Positions 18,671 to 28,895 of a stretch of DNA of 64,000 nucleotides are shown piece after piece. Position numbers and translations under genes: made by a program. Numbering within the stretch: the first letter of the stretch is position 1; each line of letters opens with the position of its first letter. Origin of the DNA: Corallococcus caeni (GTDB lineage: Bacteria; Myxococcota; Myxococcia; Myxococcales; Myxococcaceae); the NCBI RefSeq assembly GCF_036245865.1, contig NZ_BTTW01000004.1, positions 248,001-312,000 of the forward strand. Reading direction: 5' to 3'. The notes under the pieces are model-generated. The model was not told where the DNA came from. It worked only from the letters and a program-made list of their open reading frames with translations, and ran no database searches.

Positions 18671-19424
18671 GCTTCAGCGTGGTGCGGTCGCGCAGGATGA
18701 CCTGGTACTCGCCATGGAGCAGCGGGCGCAGCTCCTGGACCCGCTGGAGGTTGACGAGCGTGGAGCGGTGGATGCGGACGAAGCGCTCTGGATCCAACCG
18801 GGCCTCCAGCTCCCGCAGCGGCTGACGCAGCAGGTGGCCGCGCCCGCCCACGTGCACCTGGACGTAGTTGTCCTCCGCCGCCATCCAGTCCACGTCGTCC
18901 ACGGAGAGCAGCGTCACCCGGCCCACCTCGCGGATGGCCAGCCGGTCCAGGTAGCGCGGCGCACGGGACGGCTCCGGGCGCGCCTTCACCAGGCCCGCGA
19001 GCTGGAGGACGAGGTGCTGGATGCGCTCCCGGCGCACGTGCTCCTTCGCGCGGCCCAGCACCTGGACGAAGCGCTGTGGCACCAGGGGCTTGAGGAGGTA
19101 GTCCAGCGCGCCGGCCTCGAAGGCGCGCAGCGCGTGCTCCTCCCGCGCGTCCATGAAGACCACGGCCTGGGCGCAGCCGCTCCCCGCTTCGTGGAGCACC
19201 TGGAAGCCGTCCATGTCCGCCAGGGCCGCATCCAGGAAGAGGATGTCCACGGGCTCGCGCCGCAGGGCCTCCACGGCGGCGCCTCCCGTGGCGTGGACCG
19301 CCGTGACGCGCACGTCGGCATCGGCCTCCAGGAGCGGCCACACGTGCCGCTGGGCCTCGGACTCACCGTCCACCACTCCTACGCGGATGGGCATCGACTC
19401 GAACAACGCTTCTTGAAAGACCAT
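18621..19424 (-). CDS. LytTR-family response regulator
   Basis: A 267-residue protein starting MVFQEALFES, chosen for the GGGAGGAAG ahead of this ATG. A CheY-like receiver occupies about 14-130, with phosphoacceptor Asp in DILFLDAAL and the conserved Lys in LLKPLVP. The LytTR DNA-binding domain follows (about 165-265) with LLSVDDVDWMAAEDNYVQVHV and FVRIHRSTLVNLQRV. No histidine kinase is adjacent, so it is an orphan. Its 3' end overlaps the SARP gene by 50 bases on the opposite strand, which could make the two interfere with each other in transcription. Confidence 0.85.
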   Translation of the reverse strand: MVFQEALFESMPIRVGVVDGESEAQRHVWPLLEADADVRVTAVHATGGAAVEALRREPVDILFLDAALADMDGFQVLHEAGSGCAQAVVFMDAREEHALRAFEAGALDYLLKPLVPQRFVQVLGRAKEHVRRERIQHLVLQLAGLVKARPEPSRAPRYLDRLAIREVGRVTLLSVDDVDWMAAEDNYVQVHVGGRGHLLRQPLRELEARLDPERFVRIHRSTLVNLQRVQELRPLLHGEYQVILRDRTTLKLSRGYRERLGLLMAQG

Positions 19425-19624
19425 CCTCTTCCTCCCTGGCTCCAATGCCAGCTCACCCCCGGTCCGGGCCGTTTCGTGTCATGCAGGGAGCGCGTGACGG
19501 CGGCGTGACGGCTGTCTGGACCCAGGGCCGCCAGGGGCATGGGTGGCGGATTACCCAGACATCCCGCGCCCCATCGTTCCCGCGTGCAATGGGGTGGGTG
19601 CGGCGCGTGGGCTATGACGGCGCC

Positions 19625-20230
19625 ATGTCCAAAGCCCTGGTTGTCTCCTTGTTCGCGCTGCTCTCGTTGGTTGGCTGTACCCACCAGGTGCGGCCGAGCC
19701 CCGCGCCCATGTCCACCGCGGGGAAGCCGCTGGCGCTGCGCGCGCGCTACTTCATCTCCCCCGAGCAGAAGGCGCGCATCGACTCGGACAGCTACTTCGT
19801 CCTGGGCGCCGGGCACACCTGGAACATCACCATTGGCGAAGCGCTCACGCGCAGCTTCCCGCAGATGATGGGCACCGTCTTCCAGTCCGTGCAGGAGGCT
19901 TCCAGCCCCGACGACCTGGGTGACGCGGACGTGCTCATCGTCCCGGAGATCCAGTACTTCGACGTCAACGGCGGCGGCTTCGTGTCGCAGCTGAAGCTGA
20001 CGGTGCGCTCCCGGGGGAGCCAGGACGCCGTCCAGGTGAGTGACTTGATCGAAGGGGAGTCCCAGAAGAGCAAGGCGGCCACCGCGTGGATGGGCGGGGC
20101 GCTCGCGGGAGAGGAGGCCCTGCGCCAGTCCGCGGAGTTCGCCTTCGAGGACGTGATGCCCAAGGTCGCCACCCGCCTGCGGGAGGTCTTCGCCAAGACG
20201 CAGGCGAAGGCGTCCGCGGGCGTGCTCTGA
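19625..20230 (+). CDS. Lipoprotein of unknown family
   Basis: A 201-residue protein starting MSKALVVSLFALLSLVGC, with the lipobox Cys at 18. The mature part has a folded alpha/beta pattern including VLIVPEIQYFDVNGGGFVSQLKLTV and an Ala-rich helical end. The layout recalls small outer-membrane lipoproteins of the YajG or DUF4136 kind, but no motif proves this. It is divergent from the LytTR gene and convergent with the diiron gene at 20262. An in-frame Met upstream lies in sequence without coding character. Confidence 0.65.
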   Translation: MSKALVVSLFALLSLVGCTHQVRPSPAPMSTAGKPLALRARYFISPEQKARIDSDSYFVLGAGHTWNITIGEALTRSFPQMMGTVFQSVQEASSPDDLGDADVLIVPEIQYFDVNGGGFVSQLKLTVRSRGSQDAVQVSDLIEGESQKSKAATAWMGGALAGEEALRQSAEFAFEDVMPKVATRLREVFAKTQAKASAGVL

Positions 20231-20261
20231 CGGCCGTCACGGCAGGGCAGGGCCCCGGCGC

Positions 20262-21185
20262 TCAGGCGCAGTAGTACGTCGGGGCCAGCTCCAGCACGCG
20301 CTGCTCCGCGACGGGGGAGAGCGCGCGCAGGCGGGAGAGGAAGAGGGGCGCCTTCATCCCCATTCCAATGAAGCCCCAGACGTACGAACGCTCCTGGGAC
20401 TCGGACAGCTGCTGGCGTTCCGCGGGCGTGAAGGTGCGCCCCACCGCCTTCTCCAGCGTCTGGAGGTCCAACGCGAGCTGGGCGTTCAGCGTCCCCCGCA
20501 GCGCCTGGAGCAGCTCCGCGTACTCGGTCAGGGCCGCGTCCAGGGTGTCGGGCGCCCTGGCGAGGATCTTCTGGGCCTCCAGGAAGTCCAGCCGCGTGTG
20601 CTGCGCCTCCTCCAGCCAGTGGTGCTTGAGCAGGTCGCAGAACAGCGGATCCAACGTCTCGTCCTGGTTCCCGCGCACCGTCTCCAGGTAGTGCTGCTGC
20701 GTCATCAGCTCCATGTGGAGGTTGAAGATGAGCACTCCCAGGTTCGACTTCGCCATGATGGCCCGGGCCACCTCCACCTGGTTGTCGAGCAGGGCCGGGG
20801 CGACCTTGAACCCCTTCGCGAACGCGTCGGTGAAGCGCGCGAAGAGCTGCTGGTGCTTCAGCTCCTCCTCCGTGAAGCGCAGCAGCGCGCGCATGTGCGT
20901 GGCGTTCCCGTGCAGCTCCAGGCCGGCGCGCTGGGCGGCCAGCGCGACGGCGTACTCCTCCAGGAACAGGAACAGGTGGGCGTAGCTGTTGGAGCGGATG
21001 TGATTCAACATCAGCCGCTCCTCCGCGCTCAGGAAGGGAATGGCCTCCGTGCCTGTCAGCGCATCCGAGAGGAACCGGCGGCTGAAGTCGAGCACGGTGT
21101 CCTTGGGCAACAGCTCATCCAGACGCCAGGACACCCGTTCGGAACTCTGGATACAGGACTGGTACTCCGGCGTTTGATTGAGCAT
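20262..21185 (-). CDS. AurF-like diiron oxygenase
   Basis: A 307-residue all-helical protein with ferritin-like diiron ligands: Glu76 or 77 (FLEEYAV), E108xxH111 (EEELKHQQLF), Glu159 (HMELMTQQHY) and H189xxxE193xxH196 (KHHWLEEAQHTR). The last pattern, with an extra His, is the hallmark of the AurF N-oxygenase family, which oxidises aromatic amines. There is no biosynthetic cluster next to it, so the substrate is open. The start Met follows an AT-richer stretch. It is a single-gene unit convergent with the 19625 lipoprotein. Confidence 0.65.
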   Translation of the reverse strand: MLNQTPEYQSCIQSSERVSWRLDELLPKDTVLDFSRRFLSDALTGTEAIPFLSAEERLMLNHIRSNSYAHLFLFLEEYAVALAAQRAGLELHGNATHMRALLRFTEEELKHQQLFARFTDAFAKGFKVAPALLDNQVEVARAIMAKSNLGVLIFNLHMELMTQQHYLETVRGNQDETLDPLFCDLLKHHWLEEAQHTRLDFLEAQKILARAPDTLDAALTEYAELLQALRGTLNAQLALDLQTLEKAVGRTFTPAERQQLSESQERSYVWGFIGMGMKAPLFLSRLRALSPVAEQRVLELAPTYYCA

Positions 21186-21217
21186 TCATCAATCAAACAG
21201 AGGTTTCCGGCTGCCAG

Positions 21218-22186
21218 TCAATGCCGGGAGCGCGTGCCGCAGGTCGAGCAATCAAAGGCACAGCTGTCGTAGGTCTTGCCCGTGCCGCACGACTCGGTGA
21301 CCTGGCAGACGCCATCCCCGCAGCTGTAGATGTCCTGGGGACGCAGCTGGGTGGTGATGGGCTGATAGGAGACGCCGTTGATGGCACAGCGCTCCCAGAA
21401 GGAGTGCGTCGCATCGCGGGTGCAGACGCTCGCGCACGTGCCCACGTGCTGGAGCGGGGCGCACCCCGTGTCCTCACCGGTCCCCTTGGCGGAGAGCGCG
21501 CAGCCCCGGGTGGTGCTCTCATCCTTCTTCAGGGTCCGGTCGCTGCCGACGTAGATGCCCTCGCCGGTGAACAGGTTGCCGAAGAAGCAGGCCTCCTTCT
21601 CCGGGTAGTCCGCGGCCTCGCTGGACGTCACCGGGATGGCGGCCCCCGTGGAGTCGCGGCCCCGGACCGAGATGGGGACGGAGACGCCCAGCTTGTTGAC
21701 GTGCGCCGCGAGGCACGCGGAGAGCCGTTGCTGCTCCGCCACGGTGGCGGCGGCGCCCTGCGCCCAGGCGGTGGCCAGCCCCAGGCGGCCCGGCCAGGTA
21801 TAGGTGACGCCCGTGGTGGGGTTGGTCCAGACGCGCGTCTGGCCGGCGGGCAGGGCGCACGCGACGACGTACTTCATCACCATGTCGGAGTAGCTGACGG
21901 ACGCGTTGCCATTGAACCAGGCCGTGAATGAGGTCGCCGCCAGCCCGTTGGTGGAGAGCCCATTCGTGGACAGGCCATTCGTGGACAGCCCATTGGTGGA
22001 CAAGCCATTCGTGGAGAGCCCATTGGTGGACAGGCCGTTGGCCACGATGACCTCTTGTGGGAGTTCGCCCCATTCCGGGGGCGTCGACGCGTCCGGTTCG
22101 CTCCCGGCGCAACCCGCCGCGCCCAGAAGCAGCCCCAGGCATACGCACGCCACGGCACGGCCCATGCTCGACGTCTGTGTCTTCAT
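21218..22186 (-). CDS. NGLST-repeat lipoprotein
   Basis: A 322-residue protein starting MKTQTSSMGRAVAC, preceded by a run of G that can serve as ribosome site; a GTG five codons upstream is possible. The lipobox is GAAGC. Residues about 50-82 are six or more copies of the pentapeptide NGLST. A domain with 14 or more Cys follows, ending CGDGVCQVTESCGTGKTYDSCAFDCSTC, a disulfide-rich pattern. NGLST lipoproteins occur repeatedly in Myxococcota, mostly without assigned function. It probably lies outside the cytoplasm as a lipid-anchored protein. Confidence 0.75.
   Translation of the reverse strand: MKTQTSSMGRAVACVCLGLLLGAAGCAGSEPDASTPPEWGELPQEVIVANGLSTNGLSTNGLSTNGLSTNGLSTNGLSTNGLAATSFTAWFNGNASVSYSDMVMKYVVACALPAGQTRVWTNPTTGVTYTWPGRLGLATAWAQGAAATVAEQQRLSACLAAHVNKLGVSVPISVRGRDSTGAAIPVTSSEAADYPEKEACFFGNLFTGEGIYVGSDRTLKKDESTTRGCALSAKGTGEDTGCAPLQHVGTCASVCTRDATHSFWERCAINGVSYQPITTQLRPQDIYSCGDGVCQVTESCGTGKTYDSCAFDCSTCGTRSRH
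21944..22043 (-). repeat. Tandem 15-bp repeat encoding NGLST
   Basis: Six consecutive 15-bp units plus a partial seventh, of the type CCCATTCGTGGACAG on the plus strand. They differ mainly at the ATTC/ATTG/GTTG positions and in the last base. Each unit is one NGLST pentapeptide on the minus strand, so copy-number change stays in frame. Confidence 0.95.
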
Positions 22187-22481
22187 GTGAATCCCCCCCA
22201 CAGGGAATTGCGACGACTGCGAAGCCTAACGAGCGTGGCTCCCGCAAGCCTTTACCCTGACGTGAGGGGTTGAACCGACCTGGACAGGTCTATCCGGCCA
22301 GGAGCGCAAAACCCGCAACAAGCCAACACATGGCCAGGCGTCACTTCAACGCTAACGCGGTGCGTATTGAGCGCCCCGGCGGGAGCGTGACGTGGGGGCC
22401 GGAACAAGCACGCTGCCTTGCGACGAGCGCCTTCACGTCAAGCTCCTGCTGGAACCTCATGGGACGGCCCCTCTGTGGGGG
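22187..22481. other. 295-base intergenic region
   Basis: No convincing gene on either strand. It holds a short palindrome (GACCTG, 2 bases, CAGGTC at 22277-22290) upstream of the NGLST gene that could be a protein-binding site. No terminator-like hairpin with a T-run was found for the fatty-oxidation gene ending at 22482. Confidence 0.5.
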
Positions 22482-24659
22482 CTACTCGAGCAGCTCTCCG
22501 CGCTCCGCCTTCGCGACGAGCGACGCGGGCGGCAGGAAGTGCTTCCCGTAGCGCTCCGCGAGCTGGCGCGCGCGGGTGACGAAGCCGCGCGGCCCCGTGC
22601 CGGACGGGCCCTCGTAGCCGTTGATGTACTGCACGACGCCGCCGGTCCAGGGCGGGAAGCCGATGCCCAGGATGGAGCCCACGTTCGCGTCCGCGACCGA
22701 GCGCAGGACGCCCTCGTCGAAGCAGCGCACCGTGTCGATGGCCTCCGCGAAGAGCATCCGCTCCTTCATGTCCTCGAAGGGGATGGTGTGGCCCGGCTTC
22801 GTGTAGTGCTTCGTGAGCCCTTCCCAGAGGCCCGTGCGCTTGCCGTCCGCGTAGTCGTAGAACCCGCCGCCCGTGGAGCGGCCCTTGCGCCCGTGCTGCT
22901 CAACCATCGCGTCCATCACCGCGTAGCTGCCGTGTTCCTGCCACGGCTGGCCCGCGGCCTCCACGGCCGCCTTCGTCTCCTGGCGGATCTTCCGGGGCAG
23001 CGTCAGCGTGAGCTCGTCCACCAGCTGGAGCGGGGCGGCGGGGTAGCCCGCCTGGAGGCCCGCCTGCTCGATGGACGCGGGCGCGATGCCCTCGCCCACC
23101 ATGGCGATGGCCTCGTTGAGGAAGGTGCCAATCACGCGGCTGGTGAAGAAGCCCCGACTGTCATTGACGACGATGGGCGTCTTGCCAATCTGCACCGCGA
23201 TGTCGATGGCCTTCGCCAGCGTCGCGTCGCTCGTCTGCTTGCCGGCGATGAGCTCCAGCAGCGGCATCTTGTCCACGGGGGAGAAGAAGTGCATGCCCAC
23301 GAAGTCCGGCGGCCGGGACACGCCCTCCGCGAGCAGGGTGATGGGCAGGGTGGAGGTGTTGGACCCCAGCACCGCGTCCTGCGCCACCACGCCCTGAATC
23401 TCCTGGAAGACCTTGTGCTTGAGCTTCACGTCCTCGAAGACGGCCTCGATGACCAGGTCGCAGCCCGCGAGCGCGGCCGGGTCCTCCGCGGGGGTGATGC
23501 GCGCGAGGAGCGCGTCGCCCTTCTCCTTCGTGGTGGAGCCCTTGGCGACGGCCTTCTCCACCAGCTTGACGGAGTAGCCCTTGCCCTTCTCCGCGGCCGC
23601 GAGGCTCACGTCCTTGAGCACCACGTCGATGCCGGCCTTGGCGCACACGTAGGCGATGCCCGCGCCCATCATCCCGGCGCCCAGCACGCCCACCTTCTTC
23701 GCGGTGTGCTGCGGGTAGCCCTTGGGGCGGCCGCCGCCGGAGTTGATGTGCTGCATGTCGAAGAAGAACGCCTGCATCATGTTCTTCGCGACCTGGCCGA
23801 CGACCAGCTCCGTGAAGTAGCGCGACTCGATGGTGAACGCCGTGTCCACGTCCACCTGCGTGCTCTCCACCGCCACCGCCATGATGGCGCGCGGCGCGGG
23901 CATGTTCGCGCCCTTGAGCTGCTTGCGCAGGTTGGCGGGGAACGCGGGCAGGTTGGCCGCGAACGCCGGGTGGGACGGCGTGCCGCCGGGAATCTTGTAG
24001 CCCTTCTGGTCCCACGGCTGCTGCGCCGTCGGGTTCGCCTTCACCCACGCCTTCGCCGCGGGCAGGAGCGCGTCCACGGACGGCACCACCTCATGCACCA
24101 GCCCCAGGTCCTTCGCCTCCTGGGGACGGTAGCGCTGGCCCTGGAGCAGCACCTTCATCAGGGCGTCGGTGATGCCCAGCATGCGCACGGTGCGCACCAC
24201 GCCGCCGCCACCGGGCAGCAGGCCCAGCGTCACCTCCGGCAGGCCCACCTGCGCGCCCTTCACGTCCGCGATGATGCGGCGGTGGCAGGCGAGGGCGATC
24301 TCCAGCCCGCCGCCCAGCGCCGCGCCGTTGATGGCCGCGACCACGGGCTTGCCCAGCGTCTCCAGCGTGCGCAGCTGCGCCTTGATCTCCTGGCCCAGCT
24401 CGAAGACCTGCTTCGCCTCGTCCTTCTTCACGCGGCGCAGGTCGTTCAGGTCGCCGCCCGCGAAGAAGGTCTTCTTCGCGGAGGTGATGATGACGCCGGT
24501 GACGGTGGCCTTCTCCTTCACCAGCCGGTCCACGGCCGCGCGCATGGACTTCACGTACGCGGCGTTCATCGTGTTGGCGGACTGGGAGGGGTCGTCCAGC
24601 GTCAAGACGACGATGCCGTCCGCGTCCTGTTCCCAGCGCAGGGTGTTCTGTTCGCTCAT
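22482..24659 (-). CDS. Multifunctional beta-oxidation enzyme, FadB/FadJ type (alpha subunit)
   Basis: A 725-residue protein starting MSEQNTLRWEQ. The N-terminal enoyl-CoA hydratase domain (about 1-190) has the oxyanion motif INGAALGGGLEIAL and the catalytic-Glu region GLPEVTLGLLPGGGG. The NAD-binding 3-hydroxyacyl-CoA dehydrogenase domain begins at VGVLGAGMMGAGIAYV, and two C-terminal dehydrogenase domains complete it. Together it hydrates and oxidises acyl-CoA intermediates in the cytoplasm. It lies 37 bases downstream of a thiolase gene, forming the usual alpha/beta pair. A second such pair is at 55.3-58.8 kb. Chain-length preference cannot be read from sequence. Confidence 0.9.
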   Translation of the reverse strand: MSEQNTLRWEQDADGIVVLTLDDPSQSANTMNAAYVKSMRAAVDRLVKEKATVTGVIITSAKKTFFAGGDLNDLRRVKKDEAKQVFELGQEIKAQLRTLETLGKPVVAAINGAALGGGLEIALACHRRIIADVKGAQVGLPEVTLGLLPGGGGVVRTVRMLGITDALMKVLLQGQRYRPQEAKDLGLVHEVVPSVDALLPAAKAWVKANPTAQQPWDQKGYKIPGGTPSHPAFAANLPAFPANLRKQLKGANMPAPRAIMAVAVESTQVDVDTAFTIESRYFTELVVGQVAKNMMQAFFFDMQHINSGGGRPKGYPQHTAKKVGVLGAGMMGAGIAYVCAKAGIDVVLKDVSLAAAEKGKGYSVKLVEKAVAKGSTTKEKGDALLARITPAEDPAALAGCDLVIEAVFEDVKLKHKVFQEIQGVVAQDAVLGSNTSTLPITLLAEGVSRPPDFVGMHFFSPVDKMPLLELIAGKQTSDATLAKAIDIAVQIGKTPIVVNDSRGFFTSRVIGTFLNEAIAMVGEGIAPASIEQAGLQAGYPAAPLQLVDELTLTLPRKIRQETKAAVEAAGQPWQEHGSYAVMDAMVEQHGRKGRSTGGGFYDYADGKRTGLWEGLTKHYTKPGHTIPFEDMKERMLFAEAIDTVRCFDEGVLRSVADANVGSILGIGFPPWTGGVVQYINGYEGPSGTGPRGFVTRARQLAERYGKHFLPPASLVAKAERGELLE

Positions 24660-24696
24660 GGCTTTGCTCGGAGGTCTTTGAAAGGAGGGGGAGGGT

Positions 24697-25908
<1,212 letters not shown>

Positions 25909-26078
25909 GGGGAGCCTCCTTGTGAGAAGGGGAGGACGCTACAGGGACCGGGCGTCGGGTTCCTTCATATCGCCGTCCCCGCCGGACCGCTGGAGGCACC
26001 GGTCCACTCCGAGACAAGCCGGGTCGGACACCCAGTGCTTCGCCAGGGCCGCCGGATTCCAGCCGCCCGGGAGTGGGC

Positions 26079-26307
26079 TCACGGCTGCGGGTTGGACGCT
26101 TCCGCGTACAGCACGAACCCATCCACGGGCATGGGAGCATGCGGGACGAGCGTCTCCACGAGGAAGCGGTTGTCGCAGTGCCTGGCGTTCGGTCCGCCAA
26201 ACACAGTCTTGATGGCCGGCTCCGCGCACTGGATGAAGGCCACGTTGAGCCATGTCCCCATGCGGGATGAGCCTGCCATTCGAGGCGATGACGGTCCACG
26301 CTCGCAT
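26079..26307 (-). pseudogene. Small gene with apparent single-base frameshift
   Basis: A Shine-Dalgarno sequence (GGAGG) precedes an ATG at 26307 starting MRAWTVIASNGRLIPHG. The next coding-quality segment, TWLNVAFIQCAEPAIKTV through to VLYAEASNPQP and a TGA at 26079, is in a neighbouring frame. The switch falls at a four-G run (CCCC on the plus strand at 26256-26259). Dropping one G joins the two into a single protein of about 75 residues. It is therefore a recent pseudogene, a sequencing error, or a programmed frameshift. The family is not recognised. It is divergent from the LRR gene at 26345. Confidence 0.5.
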
Positions 26308-26344
26308 CGCGCCCCCTCCGACCGGATGAGGTAAAGGACGGACC

Positions 26345-27973
26345 ATGCCGAAGAAGAAGGCGTCCCCGTCTCCCGCACGCGACCTGCCGTTCGAAATCCT
26401 CACCTGGTCCCAGGTTCGCGACGAGGTGAAGGCCCCTGGCAATCGCGAGGATGACACGGACCGCGTGCTCGTCCTCACCGGGAATGTCGTCATGCCCTAC
26501 GACCTGGGGCTGGACTTCCGCCAGGGAATCTTCGCGCAGGACGACGAGGATGAGCCTCCGTTCACCGGTCTCATCGTGCGAGGCGACCTCACCGTCGAGG
26601 GCTGCGTGCTCAACTGGGAGAACGACTTCGGGCCGTTCCTCCAGGTGCACGGCAACCTCGTCGCGAAGCGCATCGCCATCGGTGGTGCTCGGCTCCATGT
26701 CGCCGGCGACTTGACGACTGAAGACCTGGTGGCGGTCTACAACCACGGCAGCGTCTCCGTGGGCGGCAACCTCAAGGCCCGCACGATTGCCTCGCATTAC
26801 GCCTTCAATGTCGCGGGCTCCGTCGACGCGCACCGCTACCTGGGCCAGGACGCGAAGGTGTTCGCGGTGGCCGGCGGGGTGGAGGACACGCGCAATCTCT
26901 ACGAAGCGAAGGGCGTCTTCGTCCCGGCGGTGGAGAGGGACGGCCGCGTCTCGCTGGAGAAGGCGCGGGCCCTGCTGGCGGCGGGCAAGCCCATCGCCCG
27001 AGACGTGTTCACCAGCGTCCGGGAGGCGTTCCGCCAGTTCGTCGCGAAGAAGCTCGCGGAGCCCGACAAGGTCAAGAGCCTGACGCTGGAGAACAAAGGG
27101 CTCACGTCCCTGCCGGAGGAGCTCTTCCTGTTCCGCAAGCTGGAGAAGCTCAACCTCCGCCACAACAGCCTCCGCACGCTTCCAGAGGAGCTGGGACAGC
27201 TCACGGAGCTTCGCGAGCTGGACCTGCGGGGCAATGGCCTGTTGGCACTGCCCGAGTCCATTGGCGAGCTCAAGAAGCTGCGGGTCCTGGACCTGGAGTC
27301 CAACTGCCTCTGGCGGCTGGCAGAATCGCTCGCCGGATGCGTCGAGCTGCGGCGGGTGAATCTGGTCAACAACCCCCATGCCTACGTCCAGCGGGCCTTC
27401 GGGATCTGGCGGCAGGTAAGGCTCATGTTCGACTTCCCGGAGGTCCTCACGCGGCTGCCGAAGCTGGAGGTGCTCACCTTCGAGGGAACGCCGCTGCGCA
27501 CGCTGCCGACGCGGCGCTTCGACAGCACGGCCTTGAGCAAGGCCACGGTCCTCAGGTCGCTGGTGACGCACGTGGATCCGGAGCTGCACGCCCAGCTCCA
27601 GGTGGACGTGGGGCATGCCGAGGAGAACGCGGCGGCCTATATCGGGTACTGGTTCCGTCCGGAGGCCGTGCCCCAGGACTCCTTCTACGACGCGAAGACG
27701 GACCGGTATGACTTCGCGGAGGTCCTCGCGCTGCTGGCGCTGCTCCTGCGCATCAACCTCCCTACGGCGGCGCCCCATGACGCGGCGCTGGAGAAGTTCC
27801 GGGCGCAGAGCCAGCACCTTGCCTGGCACCTGGACTGGAACGGCGAAAAGCCCCGGCACGTCCACGCGCTCTTCAGGGCGCTGCGCGACGCGCTGGGACC
27901 GCTGGGCGAGCCGTATCCCGGCAACGCGCTCATCGCGGGGTTGCGTGACATCTTCGCGGCCCACGCCGGCTGA
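26345..27973 (+). CDS. Polymer-forming-like plus leucine-rich-repeat protein
   Basis: A 542-residue soluble protein with AAAGGA before the ATG. The first 200 residues have short beta repeats (LIVRGDLTVEGCVLNW; LQVHGNLVAKRIAIGG; VSVGGNLKARTIASH), reminiscent of a bactofilin or other right-handed beta-solenoid. Residues about 240-350 form at least four leucine-rich repeats (LEKLNLRHNSLRTLPEELGQL; LRELDLRGNGLLALP). The C-terminal 190 residues are helical and unassigned. No signal or membrane segment is present. It is probably a scaffold or adaptor; myxobacteria have many such STAND- and LRR-type proteins. Single-gene unit. Confidence 0.65.
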   Translation: MPKKKASPSPARDLPFEILTWSQVRDEVKAPGNREDDTDRVLVLTGNVVMPYDLGLDFRQGIFAQDDEDEPPFTGLIVRGDLTVEGCVLNWENDFGPFLQVHGNLVAKRIAIGGARLHVAGDLTTEDLVAVYNHGSVSVGGNLKARTIASHYAFNVAGSVDAHRYLGQDAKVFAVAGGVEDTRNLYEAKGVFVPAVERDGRVSLEKARALLAAGKPIARDVFTSVREAFRQFVAKKLAEPDKVKSLTLENKGLTSLPEELFLFRKLEKLNLRHNSLRTLPEELGQLTELRELDLRGNGLLALPESIGELKKLRVLDLESNCLWRLAESLAGCVELRRVNLVNNPHAYVQRAFGIWRQVRLMFDFPEVLTRLPKLEVLTFEGTPLRTLPTRRFDSTALSKATVLRSLVTHVDPELHAQLQVDVGHAEENAAAYIGYWFRPEAVPQDSFYDAKTDRYDFAEVLALLALLLRINLPTAAPHDAALEKFRAQSQHLAWHLDWNGEKPRHVHALFRALRDALGPLGEPYPGNALIAGLRDIFAAHAG

Positions 27974-28000
27974 GCTGGGCGCGGGACTGCGGTGCGGGGC

Positions 28001-28291
28001 CTACTGGCAGAACCAGCCGTTCTGCACCCAGCCCCACTTGTTCACGTGGCCATAGGCGAAGCCGTAGGCCCACTCGCCGCTGGGCGAGTACTTCGTCACC
28101 TCCATCGTCTGCCTCGCGTACAGCGTGCCGATGAAGATGCCCGCGGGCGCGTCGCGGACGTACAGGTCCTGCGCGCACACCGTCAGCCGCGAACTGGCCC
28201 ACGCCGGCTTCACCTGGAAGGCCTGCCACGCGCCCACCGCGCAAAGCGCGACCAGGGCCGCGCGCACGAGCTTCGTCTGGAGCGTCGTCAT
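28001..28291 (-). CDS. Small secreted SH3-like protein
   Basis: A 96-residue protein starting MTTLQTKLVRAAL with a signal peptide ending near AWA (about residue 32). The mature part matches a bacterial SH3-like fold: LYVRDAPAGIFIGTLYARQTMEV then YGHVNKWGWVQNGWFC. SH3b domains often bind cell-wall peptides. It begins 25 bases after the stop of the paralogous lipoprotein gene at 28317, so the two are likely cotranscribed. Confidence 0.6.
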   Translation of the reverse strand: MTTLQTKLVRAALVALCAVGAWQAFQVKPAWASSRLTVCAQDLYVRDAPAGIFIGTLYARQTMEVTKYSPSGEWAYGFAYGHVNKWGWVQNGWFCQ

Positions 28292-28316
28292 TTCCGTCCT
28301 CGTTCCGGGCATGGAT

Positions 28317-28691
28317 TCAGAAGCAGCCCGCGATGGGGTTGTTGGGGCCCACGCACCGGGTCATGCAGGAGCGCAGCAGGTAGCCCCAGTCATCCGGGCC
28401 GTAGTCCAGGATGACGGCCCACGACGCCGTGCCCGCGTCCTGCCGGATGCCGACCTTGTCGCCGTAGCCGAGCACGCGGATCGGATCCCTCGGCCCCGAC
28501 GTCGTCGAGTAGTTGCCGTACATCGTCGCGCTCTGACAGGTGACGATGGCGTGGTCCGTGTAGACCTGCTGCGTGACGCTGCCACGGCCCTCGTCCGGGG
28601 AGCGCTCCTCCGGCGCTTCCGGTCCACAGCCGGGCACGACAGCCAGCAGCCCTGAAACTCCCAACACGACGGCGCTTCGCTTGAGGTTCAT
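28317..28691 (-). CDS. SH3-like lipoprotein
   Basis: A 124-residue protein starting MNLKRSAVVLGV with lipobox VVPGC (Cys22). After an acidic linker comes an SH3-like segment (ATMYGNYSTTSGPRDPIRVLGYGDKVGI, then WAVILDYGPDDWGYLLRSCM) with four Cys near the C-terminus. It is similar in layout to the following gene, consistent with duplication. First gene of the pair. Confidence 0.6.
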   Translation of the reverse strand: MNLKRSAVVLGVSGLLAVVPGCGPEAPEERSPDEGRGSVTQQVYTDHAIVTCQSATMYGNYSTTSGPRDPIRVLGYGDKVGIRQDAGTASWAVILDYGPDDWGYLLRSCMTRCVGPNNPIAGCF

Positions 28692-28895
28692 GCCAGAGCT
28701 GTATGGCCTCCTGGGAAAGCCGTCAATACGTGGCTGTCACGTTCCTGTCTGGACTGATGACTTGAGACATCAGGTGATGAATCGCGTCATCGGGCCACGC
28801 GCCGCGTCGCGGGGGGCTCGTGCTGCAAGTGACTGATTTCATGGAAGGGCTCCGGGGCCTGGGGGCTGGCATGTGCCGTGCTCTTGGGTCCCGGC

